From NCBI GenBank assembly GCA_965261725.1, contig CBDHDU010000044.1, positions 372,001-436,000 of the forward strand: a DNA stretch of 64,000 bases, read 5' to 3'. The stretch comes from CANDOC01 sp965261725. GTDB taxonomy: Bacteria > Pseudomonadota > Gammaproteobacteria > Pseudomonadales > Endozoicomonadaceae. This document shows positions 27,301-35,862 of the stretch, piece after piece (the stretch's first letter is position 1; every line of letters starts with the position of its first letter). Under the pieces are notes generated by a model. That model did not search any database. It worked only from the letters and a program-made list of their open reading frames with translations, and had not been told where the DNA came from. The position numbers and the translations under genes were made by a program.

Positions 27301-28671
27301 TCCTCCCAAGAGCAAAACTGTGTACCCGTTGCTGAGTCGAAGCAACACACAACGCTGAAGACCGTCTGGAATTTTGGGCCATTATCAGACATTCTGATGG
27401 GAATTCTCCCTCTCAATATGTTGCAAAGAAGTACCTCAGGTGGCTTTAATATCTTGGGTAAAGAGCTTTTCAAAAGTGCAACAGCCGATTTTTCTGAAGG
27501 AGACTTAGCCAAGCAACAGAAAAAAACAGATGCGAAAAAACGTATTCGGGTCATGATTGACCAATGCCTGAAAGACTGGAACGATGGTCTGAGGCATGAA
27601 AGTTCCCCTGACGATGATATCCATGCCCGTATAATGAGATTAAGCAAACCCGCCCGCACAGCCTTTGCTGAAGAACATGGCTCCTTTTATCATCAATTGG
27701 AAAAAGAGTGGATAGAACAACTTTCAGCGGCTTTTATTGAGGCGGCTAAATATTATGACCAACAAAAAAAGTATACAGACAGCGCAGAACTGTTAAGTAA
27801 AGCCGCTCATTTGACAACCGCATACAGGGAAACGCTGTTGTTTGATCCCAGTCGATGGGGAAGCCTGCTATTCGAAGTCATTAGTCCGCTGCCCGGCTTT
27901 AGTGAACATGTGAAAAAAGAGCCCGTGTTTTGCAAATTGGTTGATGGCTATATATGCAGCTTGTCAGCCCTGAAAAGCGTCCCCAAGTGCATGAAGGTAT
28001 GCCAGCACCTGAAAGACCGCCATTGGAATAGTGTGCTGGAATGCATTGAATCTGGCGGACAGAAAACCAAGCTGCATGGCTTCAAACCTAAAACAGCAAA
28101 TACACCTGGATCCTTGGATACTGGCGAGACAAGCACTCCGAAAACCAGCCCATTCAATGTGGTTTTAAGATCCACCTCGTCAAAACCAGATCCAGATGAT
28201 AACCCCGACTTTATCCCCAAGGATTATTTGCTAGAAAAACTTGAGCGTGGCTGCACCTCGTTTGGTATTAAATTTGACCAGAGTGAAAAAAATAATTTGC
28301 TTGGGTGGCTGAAGTTACAGCATACGCCCACACAAAGAGACATCGAATGTAAAGTTAATGCCACTGTTGGGGAAAAGGCTGTACAGCAAAAGCGGGAAAA
28401 ACAATTCCAAGCAATCATGAAAACCTATAGCGATATCATGCCAGCTATTGCAGCTGAAGATTACATACACAGCAGCATTCAATCAGGCACATCGATCGAG
28501 GCTTTCAAGCTGGGTATCATTGACCTGCTGTACAATCAGTGCCAACAACTGCACAGGGACAATGAAACATTAAGAAAAACCAAAAGTACTGCCGGGTCTG
28601 CCTCTGATTCAGTACCTTTCATGCAAAAAGAAACCTCAATATCCGAAAGCAGTGACGATGAAGACCCCTAA
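24382..28671 (+). CDS. Giant exported/membrane-anchored protein with poly-proline tracts
   Basis: 1429 residues, unknown function. Residues ~24-43 (SISACFLLAIISIPLYALLF) form a signal anchor after a basic N-terminus. The N-terminal 720 residues are mixed alpha/beta without a recognised domain. Residues 742-748 and 755-763 are runs of seven and nine prolines separated by MMGAVA, like the FH1 region of formins or WASP-type actin regulators. The C-terminal 650 residues are strongly helical and TPR-like in places (YYDQQKKYTDSAELLSKAAH), with an acidic Ser-rich tail (SSDDEDP). No formin FH2 or clear WH2 motif is visible. Its AT-rich leader and eukaryote-like composition suggest a host-interaction protein; this is inference. 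Confidence 0.8.
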   Translation: MLHILRAFLFRKKACIYISGCKSISACFLLAIISIPLYALLFKPALQAQGYSTNLPAWVMSLEEIGASRQQWSKEGDIPRIKLLVRNSIRAHFGIKLTNPDKKENKELIIWWTDTDKIELKPDQKTQDILIDMAYASGHQPVSEQFLSYSEYSLPTIDTPAHTKHIESVLNNFRSSNSGIFDLIIGNEDIYQILIGVDLQNNNILVIFPDAGVLHLTAAQGDINVLEQLQQTDFFLLLGTLMGESDCYEIYYAQAPKKPKRKKNKPKPFSGKDIDRYHQSYQKNQKVFAQGKWCALSEGERPSYWLHNSDHNVPVHLIENTEGLTQLHRLETQTRTASDYLYNALCYALYSMRVGLISPELPPENRNWKLAQIDTMLSEQLRFALCTNTEKKRQIWREKHDQGDDFLELMSFWKNISDKIRLSRQWSFNRSLIVTLITPNESIYLQIRDLPVFSVILVLPGELLFYHNTSMEEYIVGKEKKFTPGDPLLAEIWNKLYERYEGEVGKFRVIATLSDGSGSGFGLPAKRQYPGVWQKMQNVSALTGCPFPPVFPSLKTRKRHLKAAQKIAPQLEILMALERKEIGQAEAAFVKESLVLLSPLQHYTKDLKLTTFDTLFASVNKPHYTRLALEKVEQFAKNLPQLKPETFISADMATLLTIPAVSSHTTHVWSHAFKLVKKDEEQQAKTLLTDTNEATRSGSAEDQSSTSQPPVNAPPPEKIVASAGAGDGIDTHQVFPLLANLPPPPPPPMMGAVAPPPPPPPPPGLGATSSRQTIIKLRGEWLADTTNKQKRNKYKSALSSGWKANKSVDNAERYCEYLQYVLTDMDPGCPEMLKSFCVLAEIHNSHPNVEAGDIHETILKKYKKCGKMRVAALPFLVNILHSKFSTEEMLALLEQQAESDCYSGRLTSIVEQELIVIWGKVSDSDNEDSKVEPCQSLPQVARWLEKVKKHNPLRHSAMSLYYRYYQEEYERILSSQEQNCVPVAESKQHTTLKTVWNFGPLSDILMGILPLNMLQRSTSGGFNILGKELFKSATADFSEGDLAKQQKKTDAKKRIRVMIDQCLKDWNDGLRHESSPDDDIHARIMRLSKPARTAFAEEHGSFYHQLEKEWIEQLSAAFIEAAKYYDQQKKYTDSAELLSKAAHLTTAYRETLLFDPSRWGSLLFEVISPLPGFSEHVKKEPVFCKLVDGYICSLSALKSVPKCMKVCQHLKDRHWNSVLECIESGGQKTKLHGFKPKTANTPGSLDTGETSTPKTSPFNVVLRSTSSKPDPDDNPDFIPKDYLLEKLERGCTSFGIKFDQSEKNNLLGWLKLQHTPTQRDIECKVNATVGEKAVQQKREKQFQAIMKTYSDIMPAIAAEDYIHSSIQSGTSIEAFKLGIIDLLYNQCQQLHRDNETLRKTKSTAGSASDSVPFMQKETSISESSDDEDP

Positions 28672-28687
28672 CAAAATCAGGATGCCG

Positions 28688-29209
28688 CTACTGTCTGGAC
28701 CAGGCGCGAATTTTTTCAATTTCTTCCTGATTTATATTCAGGGACTCCAGAAATTCCTGATGCGCATCCGGTTCCATTTTCTCAAACTGTTTGTGCCAGT
28801 TCATCATATCTTCTTCATTGAAACCGGCAGCTTTCATAATTTCAGTCCAGCGCTCTTTATTGACCATGTTTTGCTCCAGTAAGGCAGGTTTTTCCAGCAA
28901 CATCACGATCGCTTTTTGTTGCAGTCGCAGTCGCTGTATCTCTGTTTCCAGCGCCGTAAACTGTTCGCGCAAAATGCGCTCCTGTTCCATGTCTCCTTCA
29001 CGATCAAGCAGGGTTGCTATTTCTTTTATTGGCACCCCATACGAGCGATAAGCCATGATACTTTCCAGTCGCTCGGTTTCATTATCACCATACCACCGGT
29101 AGCCATTAGCCGAACGTGAGCAGGGATTAAGCAATCCTTCTCGTTCGTAGTACAGAATAGTGGTGCGGGAAATATCATACTTTCTCGCCAGCTGGGTGAC
29201 AGTAAGCAT
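28688..29209 (-). CDS. MerR-family transcriptional regulator
   Basis: 173 residues. The N-terminal winged HTH is standard: MLTVTQLARKYDISRTTILY, YEREGLLNP, SANGYRWYG, with the second helix-turn MAYRSYGVPIKEIATLL. A long coiled-coil helix follows (ILREQFTALETEIQRLRLQQ) and a C-terminal effector region with no Cys ligands, so a metal sensor is unlikely and an organic ligand or unknown signal more likely. ATG 29209 fits homology; the longer frame to 29278 runs through the operator. It is divergent from an EamA exporter, and near-identical operator sequences precede both genes. Confidence 0.88.
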   Translation of the reverse strand: MLTVTQLARKYDISRTTILYYEREGLLNPCSRSANGYRWYGDNETERLESIMAYRSYGVPIKEIATLLDREGDMEQERILREQFTALETEIQRLRLQQKAIVMLLEKPALLEQNMVNKERWTEIMKAAGFNEEDMMNWHKQFEKMEPDAHQEFLESLNINQEEIEKIRAWSRQ

Positions 29210-29239
29210 ACGGCTCTCTTCGTGAATCAGAATGGTAAG

Positions 29240-29268
29240 TTTTGACCCTACACCTGTAGGCGGGTCAA
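29240..29268 (-). promoter_or_regulatory. MerR-type operator/promoter of the regulator gene
   Basis: On the minus strand TTGACCCGCCTACAGGTGTA is followed by GGGTCAA, giving TTGACCC...GGGTCAA symmetry around CTACAGGTGTAG. It ends about 30 bases before the regulator ATG and shares TTGACCCG-CTACAGGT with the site at 29317, indicating autoregulation. Confidence 0.6.
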
Positions 29269-29316
29269 GAATAAACAATGGTTATGTGAGATACCCCTAT
29301 TTTGGATAACAGCTAA

Positions 29317-29347
29317 TTGACCCGTCTACAGGTATAACCCTGAGAAT
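29317..29347 (+). promoter_or_regulatory. MerR-type promoter of the EamA exporter
   Basis: TTGACC (29317-29322) and GAGAAT (29342-29347) are separated by 19 bp, the extended spacing of MerR-activated promoters. The spacer contains CGTCTACAGGT, shared with the operator of the divergent regulator gene. Confidence 0.6.
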
Positions 29348-29374
29348 TGCCTCTTAACCAATATGGGGTAGGCA

Positions 29375-29845
29375 ATGCTCAGCCGACATTCAGATAAACC
29401 GTCTTTATTTTCCCGGTCAGGGCTATTTTTTGACGACACAATTCCTGCACCTGCAAGGGGCATTTTACTGGCACTGGTTTCCACCGCCTTATTTACCGTA
29501 GTGGGTGTTCTGGTGCGGATACTGAGTGAAACTATCGACGTATTCCAGATTCTGTTTTTCCGGCAGCTGGTGTTTGTCATGGTACTGATGCCTTCCATGC
29601 TGCGAACCATGGATAAACTGCTGAAACCGAAAATGGTCAAACTGCATTTGTTTCGGGTAACAGGCGCTTTTGTCGCTTTGTATCTGGGATTTGTCACAGT
29701 GGGTAATATTCCACTGGCTGACGCTACAGCACTGGGGTTTACACAGGTATTATTTGTTGCTGTTGTTTCCCGGATGTTTCTGGCTGAATCCGTCAATATG
29801 ACCCGGATAATTACAATTCTGGTCGGCTTCTGCGGCGTAATGCTG
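29375..29845 (+). pseudogene. EamA/DMT-type exporter, C-terminally truncated
   Basis: About 157 residues with an N-terminal cytoplasmic part and four to five membrane segments (GILLALVSTALFTVVGVLVR, FRVTGAFVALYLGFVTVG, IPLADATALGFTQVLFVAVV). Drug/metabolite transporters of the EamA type have ten membrane segments in two repeats and about 300 residues; only the first repeat remains, ending at an IS3-family element that starts at 29846. The missing half was not found. Its promoter and regulator remain, so the regulator now drives a broken target. Confidence 0.8.
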
Positions 29846-31101
29846 TGAAGTGGTTATAGTTCTCCGGACACACAAACACGGGTAATATTGCAGCCCATTA
29901 AGGTGTGTCCAAGTGTCAGAAAAGAAAACGAAAACATATACAGCTGAGTTCAAGGAATCTGCAGTAAAACTGGCTGTAGAGTCTGATAAACCGGTGACAG
30001 AAACAGCCAGAGAGCTTGAGGTGAACGCTAACACCCTGCACACCTGGATTGCTAAGTATCACCGTCCTAAGGCTACCAGTAAGCCTCAGAAGAACGATGA
30101 GCATATATACGACGAACTCAAGCGTTTGCGCAAAGAGAACGCCAGACTGAAAGAAGAGCGAGCCATATTAAAAAAGGCGGCCGCCTTCTTTGCCAAAGAG
30201 TGTCACTGAAGTTTCAGTTCATCAGTGATAACCGGGAGCAATTCAGCCTCTCAGCCATGTGCCGGGTCATGTCGGTATCCCGTAGTGGCTACTATGAGTG
30301 GCTCTCTCGCCCGGTATCCAAGCGCTCTCAGGAGGATCAGGCATTGAAGGCAGACATTCGGGAGATTCACGAAAAACACCGTCAGCGCTATGGGGCACGC
30401 CGTATTAAAAATGACCTTGCTGATCTGGGTAAAACCGTCAGCCGTAAGCGCGTGGCTCGTCTGATGAGAGAGGAAGACCTGGTTTGTAAGACCAAACGTA
30501 AATTCAAGGCGACAACGAACTCAAGCCACAACAAGCCGGTGGCCGACAACATACTGAAGCGTGACTTCCACCGGGAGCAGCCTGACCAGGCCTACACCGG
30601 CGATATTACGTATATCCCAACCCGGGAAGGTTGGCTCTACCTCTCCGTCTTCATTGACCTGTGCTCACGGGCTGTTGTGGGCTGGTCCATGAGTAGCAGG
30701 ATGACAGCGACGCTGGTGACAGATTCTCTGCAGATGGCTATGTGGAAGCGCAGACCAAAAGCTGGCTTGCTGGTGCATAGCGATCGGGGCAGCCAGTATG
30801 TCTCAGAGTGCTACCAGAAGTTGTTGGGCGAAAATGAGTTTGTCTGTAGCATGAGCCGCAAAGGTAATTGCTGGGATAATGCGGTGGCTGAAAGCTTCTT
30901 CCACACACTGAAAACTGAGCTGATTCATCATGAAGACTTCCAGACTAGAGAAGAGGCTCAGCGGCCATATTTGAGTACATTGAAGTGTATTACAACCGCC
31001 AGAGAAAGCACTCAACTAACGGCTACCTTGCACCGTTCAAGTATGAACAACAGCTTGCCGAGGCAGCGTAAAAAAGTGTCCGGAAAACTCTTGCCATATC
31101 A
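29846..31101 (+). mobile_element. IS3-family insertion sequence, copy 1
   Basis: 1256 bp. Ends TGAAGTGG... and ...GCCATATCA are shared with copy 2 (53907-55168), which fixes the borders. Carries orfA and orfB. The flanks (ATGCTG and ATTCCC) show no target duplication, suggesting later recombination. Confidence 0.88.
29913..30209 (+). CDS. IS3-family OrfA (HTH protein), copy 1
   Basis: 98 residues starting at GTG. KTYTAEFKESAVKLAVESDK and ETARELEVNANTLHTWIAKY form the transposase HTH, followed by a leucine-zipper helix (YDELKRLRKENARLKEERAI). Intact here. It overlaps orfB by ten bases; in IS3 elements the two are joined by -1 frameshifting to make the active transposase. Confidence 0.9.
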   Translation: MSEKKTKTYTAEFKESAVKLAVESDKPVTETARELEVNANTLHTWIAKYHRPKATSKPQKNDEHIYDELKRLRKENARLKEERAILKKAAAFFAKECH

Positions 31102-31189
31102 ATTCCCTACGGTTTGCCTCTCTATTACTATAATTTGCGCACGAATTAAGATGTACGACTGCTTTCATCCTCCCAATACAAAACTGTAG
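30200..31189 (+). pseudogene. IS3-family OrfB integrase, copy 1, frameshifted near the end
   Basis: DDE integrase with HTH_21 (RQRYGARRIKNDLADLG), first Asp in QAYTGDITYIPT, second in GLLVHSDRGSQYVS and Glu in NAVAESFFHTLKTEL. Compared with copy 2, one base is missing after 30960 (GCTCAGCGGCC instead of GCTCAGCAGGCC), so the last ~35 residues are replaced by an out-of-frame tail that leaves the element and stops at 31189. All three catalytic residues precede the break. Confidence 0.88.
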
Positions 31190-31228
31190 CCGTCTTATTT
31201 CAGGGCGGCACTCTTCGAGAGTGATACT

Positions 31229-32335
31229 ATGAAAACACGTGCCGCCGTTGCCCTTGCTGCCGGGAAACCTCTTGAAATATGCGATGTTGATCTGGAAGGT
31301 CCCAAAGCCGGTGAAGTGCTGGTAGAACTCAAAGCAACCGGCGTTTGTCATACCGATGCTTTTACCCTTTCCGGCGATGACCCGGAAGGAGCTTTTCCCG
31401 CGATTCTCGGGCATGAGGGTGCCGGTATTGTTGTGGACACGGGAAGCGGCGTCACTTCAGTGAAAGAAGGTGATCATGTTATTCCTCTATATACGCCGGA
31501 ATGTCGTCAATGTAATTTCTGCCTGAACCCAAAAACCAACCTGTGCCAGTCAATAAGATCAACTCAGGGAAAGGGCTTGATGCCTGACGGCACCAGTCGT
31601 TTTTCTCTGGATGGACAACCCATTCTTCACTATATGGGCTGCTCTACCTTCTCTCACTACACAGTTTTACCTGAAATTGCACTGGCAAAAATTAACCCTG
31701 AAGCACCTTTCGACAAAGTCTGTTATATCGGCTGCGGTGTAACCACCGGCATTGGTGCCGTCGTATTTGATGCCAAAGTTGAGCCCGGCAGCACTGTCGC
31801 AGTGTTTGGCCTGGGAGGGATTGGTCTGAATGTTATTCAGGGCGCCAGAATGGTAGGCGCTGACCGTATTATCGGGGTTGACCTTAATCCGGACAAAATT
31901 CCCCTTGCCCGCCAGTTTGGTATGACTGACTTTGTTAACCCCAGAGAAGTCGGTAATACCGTCGACGCCATTGTTGATCTGACGGGTGGCGGTGTTGATT
32001 ACAGTTTTGAGTGTATTGGTAATGTCGAGGTTATGCGACAGGCGCTGGAGTGCTGCCATAAAGGCTGGGGAGAGTCTTATGTGATCGGTGTCGCCGGAGC
32101 CGGTCAGGAAATATCCACAAGACCTTTCCAGCTGGTAACAGGCCGTAGCTGGAAAGGCAGCGCATTTGGCGGAGCCAGAGGACGGACAGATGTACCCAAA
32201 ATTGTTGACTGGTATCTACAGAACAAGATCGCAATTGACCCTCTGATTACCCACACAATGCCTCTGGATAAAATTAATGATGCCTTCGACCTGATGCATG
32301 AAGGCAAGAGCATTCGCTCTGTGATTCTCTATTAA
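31229..32335 (+). CDS. frmA: S-(hydroxymethyl)glutathione dehydrogenase / class III alcohol dehydrogenase
   Basis: 368 residues, full length. Oxidises the formaldehyde-glutathione adduct to S-formylglutathione with NAD+, and also reduces S-nitrosoglutathione. Catalytic zinc ligands are visible in TGVCHTDAF and GHEGAG, the structural zinc loop in ECRQCNFCLNPKTNLC, and the nucleotide fold in VAVFGLGGIGLNVIQGARMV. The hydrolase completing the pathway starts 11 bases after the stop, forming an operon. No FrmR regulator gene is adjacent; an IS3 element lies just upstream and may have removed it or part of the promoter (inference). Confidence 0.95.
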   Translation: MKTRAAVALAAGKPLEICDVDLEGPKAGEVLVELKATGVCHTDAFTLSGDDPEGAFPAILGHEGAGIVVDTGSGVTSVKEGDHVIPLYTPECRQCNFCLNPKTNLCQSIRSTQGKGLMPDGTSRFSLDGQPILHYMGCSTFSHYTVLPEIALAKINPEAPFDKVCYIGCGVTTGIGAVVFDAKVEPGSTVAVFGLGGIGLNVIQGARMVGADRIIGVDLNPDKIPLARQFGMTDFVNPREVGNTVDAIVDLTGGGVDYSFECIGNVEVMRQALECCHKGWGESYVIGVAGAGQEISTRPFQLVTGRSWKGSAFGGARGRTDVPKIVDWYLQNKIAIDPLITHTMPLDKINDAFDLMHEGKSIRSVILY

Positions 32336-32346
32336 ACGGAGCACGG

Positions 32347-33183
32347 ATGATGGAATGCATTGCCCGGCATACTGTGTTTGGCGGAGAGTTGGCGCGCTAC
32401 CGTCATACCTCTGAATCTACCGGCACTGAGATGGTTTTTGCTATCTTTCTGCCTCCCGGTGCAGAGCAACAACCGGCACCGGTTGTTTACTGGTTATCTG
32501 GCTTAACCTGCACTGATGAAAACTTCTGTCAGAAAGCCGGAGCCTTCAAAAAGGCTGCAGAACTTGGGTTGGCCATTGTCTGCCCGGATACCAGCCCGAG
32601 AGGGCTGGACCTGCCGGGTGAGCATGATTCTTATGACCTGGGTTCCGGGGCAGGTTTTTATGTGGATGCCACAGAACCACCCTGGTCCAGTCATTACCGC
32701 ATGTACAGTTATATCGTTGATGAAATACCGGTACTGGTAAGGTCTAATTTCCCGGTTTCACACAAACAGTCTGTTTGTGGGCATTCCATGGGCGGACATG
32801 GCGCATTGATGATCGCCCTGAGAAACCCGGTGCTTTACGCTTCTGCATCGGCTTTTGCGCCCATAGTAAACCCAACACAGGTTCCGTGGGGACAAAAAGC
32901 CTTTCAACACTACTTGGGAGACAATGAATCCCACTGGCAACAATACGACAGTACTTTACTGATTAAATATCATGAGACGCTTGTTCCTATTCTGATTGAT
33001 CAGGGTGATAAAGATGACTTCCTGACGGAACAGCTACAGCCTGAACGGTTTGAAAACGCATGTGCCGCCGTCGGTTATCGGATACAGCTGAGAATGCAAC
33101 CGGGCTATGATCATAGCTACTACTTCATTTCCAGCTTTATCGATGACCATCTTGAGTTTCATGCCCGGTATCTGGCTGATTGA
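32347..33183 (+). CDS. frmB: S-formylglutathione hydrolase
   Basis: 278-residue esterase that releases formate and glutathione from S-formylglutathione, the second step of formaldehyde detoxification. Esterase D features: VVYWLSGLTCTDENF (oxyanion loop), CGHSMGGHGALM (nucleophile Ser in GHSMG), GDKDDFL (acid) and PGYDHSYYF (His). Two adjacent ATGs (32347, 32350) follow an ACGGAG site; either may be used. Immediately downstream of frmA and clearly in the same transcript. Confidence 0.95.
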   Translation: MMECIARHTVFGGELARYRHTSESTGTEMVFAIFLPPGAEQQPAPVVYWLSGLTCTDENFCQKAGAFKKAAELGLAIVCPDTSPRGLDLPGEHDSYDLGSGAGFYVDATEPPWSSHYRMYSYIVDEIPVLVRSNFPVSHKQSVCGHSMGGHGALMIALRNPVLYASASAFAPIVNPTQVPWGQKAFQHYLGDNESHWQQYDSTLLIKYHETLVPILIDQGDKDDFLTEQLQPERFENACAAVGYRIQLRMQPGYDHSYYFISSFIDDHLEFHARYLAD

Positions 33184-33215
33184 CAGATAACTGCTTCCTA
33201 AAGCTGGAACCCTGT

Positions 33216-33752
33216 ATGAGTAATATCGTTTATATTGCTACCAGTCTTGATGGTTATATCGCTGATATTCACGGCGAACTGGACTGGCTTCATGCCGTTC
33301 CCAACCCTGAAGGTGATGACTGTGGCTTTGCGGCATTTATGGAAGCTATTGATGCTCTGCTGATGGGGAGAACCACCTATGAAGTCGTCAGCGGTTTTGA
33401 TATTCCATGGCCTTACAGTAAGCCTGTTTTTGTACTCAGCACCACATTGAAAGAGGTACCTGATAAGCTGAAAGACAAGGTTGAGATTATCAACGGCTCT
33501 ATTGAAGAAGTGCTTTCTACCATGAACGGCAAAGGGTTTAACAAGCTGTACATTGATGGTGGTCGCACTATCCAGAGCCTGATGGAAAAAGACCTGATAG
33601 ATGAATTGATCCTGACCAGAATTCCTGTCGTACTGGGCGGCGGAGTTCCTCTTTTCGGAAAGCTGAATAAACAACAATGGTTCGAGCATGTAGAAACGAC
33701 GATCCATATTGAGCAGCTGGTGCAAAGCCATTATCGCCGTAAACGCAACTAA
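33216..33752 (+). CDS. Dihydrofolate reductase-like (RibD C-terminal domain) protein
   Basis: 178 residues of the YyaP/YwjB group of DHFR-like reductases. VYIATSLDGYIADIHGELDW and LLMGRTTYEVVSGFDIPWPY (NADPH-binding type), then FNKLYIDGGRTIQSLM and DELILTRIPVVLGGGVPLFG. The reaction is not known for most members; true folate reduction is doubtful because the family differs in the folate pocket. ATG 33216 follows TGGAA; it starts 32 bases after frmB and may be cotranscribed with it. A 12-bp hairpin after the stop separates it from the convergent gene. Confidence 0.85.
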   Translation: MSNIVYIATSLDGYIADIHGELDWLHAVPNPEGDDCGFAAFMEAIDALLMGRTTYEVVSGFDIPWPYSKPVFVLSTTLKEVPDKLKDKVEIINGSIEEVLSTMNGKGFNKLYIDGGRTIQSLMEKDLIDELILTRIPVVLGGGVPLFGKLNKQQWFEHVETTIHIEQLVQSHYRRKRN

Positions 33753-33760
33753 CCAACCAC

Positions 33761-33795
33761 ATGCCAACCCCGCTGTATACGTACGGGGTTGGCAT
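33761..33795. terminator. Bidirectional hairpin between convergent genes
   Basis: ATGCCAACCCCG (33761-33772) and CGGGGTTGGCAT (33784-33795) form a perfect 12-bp stem with an 11-base loop. No long T-run follows, but location between convergent stops (33752 and 33803) supports termination in both directions. Confidence 0.6.
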
Positions 33796-33802
33796 ATGAA
33801 AA

Positions 33803-34540
33803 CTATTTGAATTCGTAAGTGTAAGAGATACCTATCCGCTCATGTTTTCCGTAATCATTATCAGAGATATAAGCAAAGGTATTGATAGAGTGCCCTTCAA
33901 AAGGCTTATAACCTGCACCGCCACCAATCCAGTAGCCCCGATAGTCATCTGAGCCTGCTGATGCACCTGCGAATGACTGCAGCGTCCACTGTTTATTAAT
34001 CGGCTTAAAAGCAAAAGATCCCAGATAACCGGAATTGCTGGTGCTGTCCACAAACACCTGCTCTGCGCCCGGTGTTACTGCAGATGTTGTTTGGCGTATT
34101 TCGCCAGTTTTGTAACTGTATCCACCCTGAATAAATACCTGCCAGCCCCAGGGTGAGAAACCATAGCCGCTCAACGGCGCATAAGTTCCGATGCTGTAAT
34201 CATTCTTGTAGCCGCCATCATCATAGGATGAACGACTGAAATTGAAATTGACGATACCGAAATCAAACAGCCAGGAACCACCCAGGCGCCATTCACTGGC
34301 ATCTTCATTGATACGGGCATTGATCTTGCGCACGCTGTCCAGCTGGACAGAAGCGGAGGCAGTGAAGTTGTCGTTGTAGCCAATGCCCATCTTGGTCACG
34401 ATTTTAGTTGGATCGAGGTAGTGCTTTTCTTTTTCGTTAGTTTCGGCACTGAAAGCTACTGGTGCCTGAAAGATTGCAGTAAACAAAGCAACAGCAGCAA
34501 CTGCTTTTGATAAAGCAGCTGGTCGAGAAAATTGACTCAT
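33803..34540 (-). CDS. Outer membrane beta-barrel protein of unknown function
   Basis: 245 residues with a signal peptide (ALSKAVAAVALFTAIFQA, cleavage near AFSA). The mature part is beta-rich with alternating aromatic strands (SIGTYAPLSGYGFSPWGWQV, GGAGYKPFEGHSINTFAYIS) and ends GISYTYEFK, close to the aromatic C-terminus of outer membrane proteins. A small barrel of eight to ten strands would fit. No specific family recognised. Monocistronic, with a shared hairpin terminator downstream. Confidence 0.65.
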   Translation of the reverse strand: MSQFSRPAALSKAVAAVALFTAIFQAPVAFSAETNEKEKHYLDPTKIVTKMGIGYNDNFTASASVQLDSVRKINARINEDASEWRLGGSWLFDFGIVNFNFSRSSYDDGGYKNDYSIGTYAPLSGYGFSPWGWQVFIQGGYSYKTGEIRQTTSAVTPGAEQVFVDSTSNSGYLGSFAFKPINKQWTLQSFAGASAGSDDYRGYWIGGGAGYKPFEGHSINTFAYISDNDYGKHERIGISYTYEFK

Positions 34541-34731
34541 TATATTCCTGATTCTGTTCAGGCCGTCACAGGGATCACGGCATCAAAATATTCAAGACGC
34601 CAATATGCATAAAAGGACGTAACTTTTCGTCAGGAATACAGCGCATAGTGCTGCGGAAGATACTGAACAGAGGCAGATAGAATAGTCCCACGCAAGACGT
34701 GGGACTGATGTGGCAGGATTCAGGAAATAGT

Positions 34732-35754
34732 TTAAAAACCTTCCAGAACAATCTTACCGATCGCCTTACCCGCTTCCAGCTCCTGGTGAGCGGCTCTCAG
34801 GTTTTCAGCATTAATGGTGCCCAGATTTTTACCGGCTGTAGTCTGCACATAACCCTGATCAATCAGATCGGACACACTGTTCAGCAGTTTGCTCTGTGCA
34901 TCCATATCCTTGGCTTTGAACATGGAGCGGGCAAACATGAATTCCCAGTGGAAAGACAGGCTCTTCAGTTTGATCTTGCTGATATCCACAGCACCCGGAT
35001 CATCAATCAGGGCAATCTTGCCGAATGGCACCAGCAGTTCGGTGTAAGTCTCAAAGTAGTTTTCAGTGCCGTTCAGGCTGGCAACGTGAGTCACTTCAAG
35101 ACCCAGCGCTTCAATCTGAGGCTGCATCGGTTTGCTGTGATCGACAATATGATCAGCACCCAGTTTCTTCACCCATGCCTGAGAGCTTTCGCGGGAAGCC
35201 GTCGCTATAACAGTGGCACCTGTCAGCGCTTTGGCTAGCTGGATAAAGATAGAACCGACACCACCTGCAGCACCCACAACCAGAATGACATCATCTGTTT
35301 TTTCGATAGCATTCGGAGACTGTTGTTTAATCGCCAGATGATCAAACAGCATTTCCCATGCGGTAATAGCAGTCAGCGGCAGAGCGGCCGCTTCTGCGTC
35401 AGACAGACTTTTTGGCTTCTTGCCCACAATACGTTCATCCACCAGCTGATATTCAGCATTACTGCCCTGGCGATTCAGGTCACCGGCATAAAACACCACA
35501 TCACCAGGCTGGAAAGAAGATACTTCTTCACCCACTGCAACCACTTCGCCTACGGCATCCCAGCCCAGTACTTTGTGGTTGTCATCAGCCGGTGGCATCC
35601 ACTGACGAACTTTCCAGTCTACCGGGTTTACGGCAATGGCTTTTACTTTAACCAGCAGGTCACGGCCGGTTGCTACAGACTGTGGCAGTTCAATATCCTG
35701 CAATGATGCTGTATCAGTAATGGGCAGCGCTTGAGTAAAACCGATGGCTTTCAT
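34732..35754 (-). CDS. Zinc-independent alcohol dehydrogenase-like / quinone oxidoreductase
   Basis: 340-residue MDR-superfamily reductase. GROES-like N-terminal domain (VAVNPVDWKVRQW, VLGWDAVGEVVAVGEEV) and Rossmann domain with VVGAAGGVGSIFIQLAK. The zinc ligands of true alcohol dehydrogenases are absent, which fits NADPH-dependent quinone or enone reductases (zinc-type ADH-like group). It is divergently placed from a LysR regulator (start 35863) with about 110 bases between, an arrangement where the regulator usually controls the reductase in response to electrophiles; that is inference. Confidence 0.88.
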   Translation of the reverse strand: MKAIGFTQALPITDTASLQDIELPQSVATGRDLLVKVKAIAVNPVDWKVRQWMPPADDNHKVLGWDAVGEVVAVGEEVSSFQPGDVVFYAGDLNRQGSNAEYQLVDERIVGKKPKSLSDAEAAALPLTAITAWEMLFDHLAIKQQSPNAIEKTDDVILVVGAAGGVGSIFIQLAKALTGATVIATASRESSQAWVKKLGADHIVDHSKPMQPQIEALGLEVTHVASLNGTENYFETYTELLVPFGKIALIDDPGAVDISKIKLKSLSFHWEFMFARSMFKAKDMDAQSKLLNSVSDLIDQGYVQTTAGKNLGTINAENLRAAHQELEAGKAIGKIVLEGF

Positions 35755-35862
35755 GATGTCTCTCCGAAGTGGATAGCAATGAATTGGTTATCAGTTTAGG
35801 GCTTGATTAACTGCTGATAAACGCCAGAATAAGCGAAACATTTTCTAATATTTTTGGATAAT

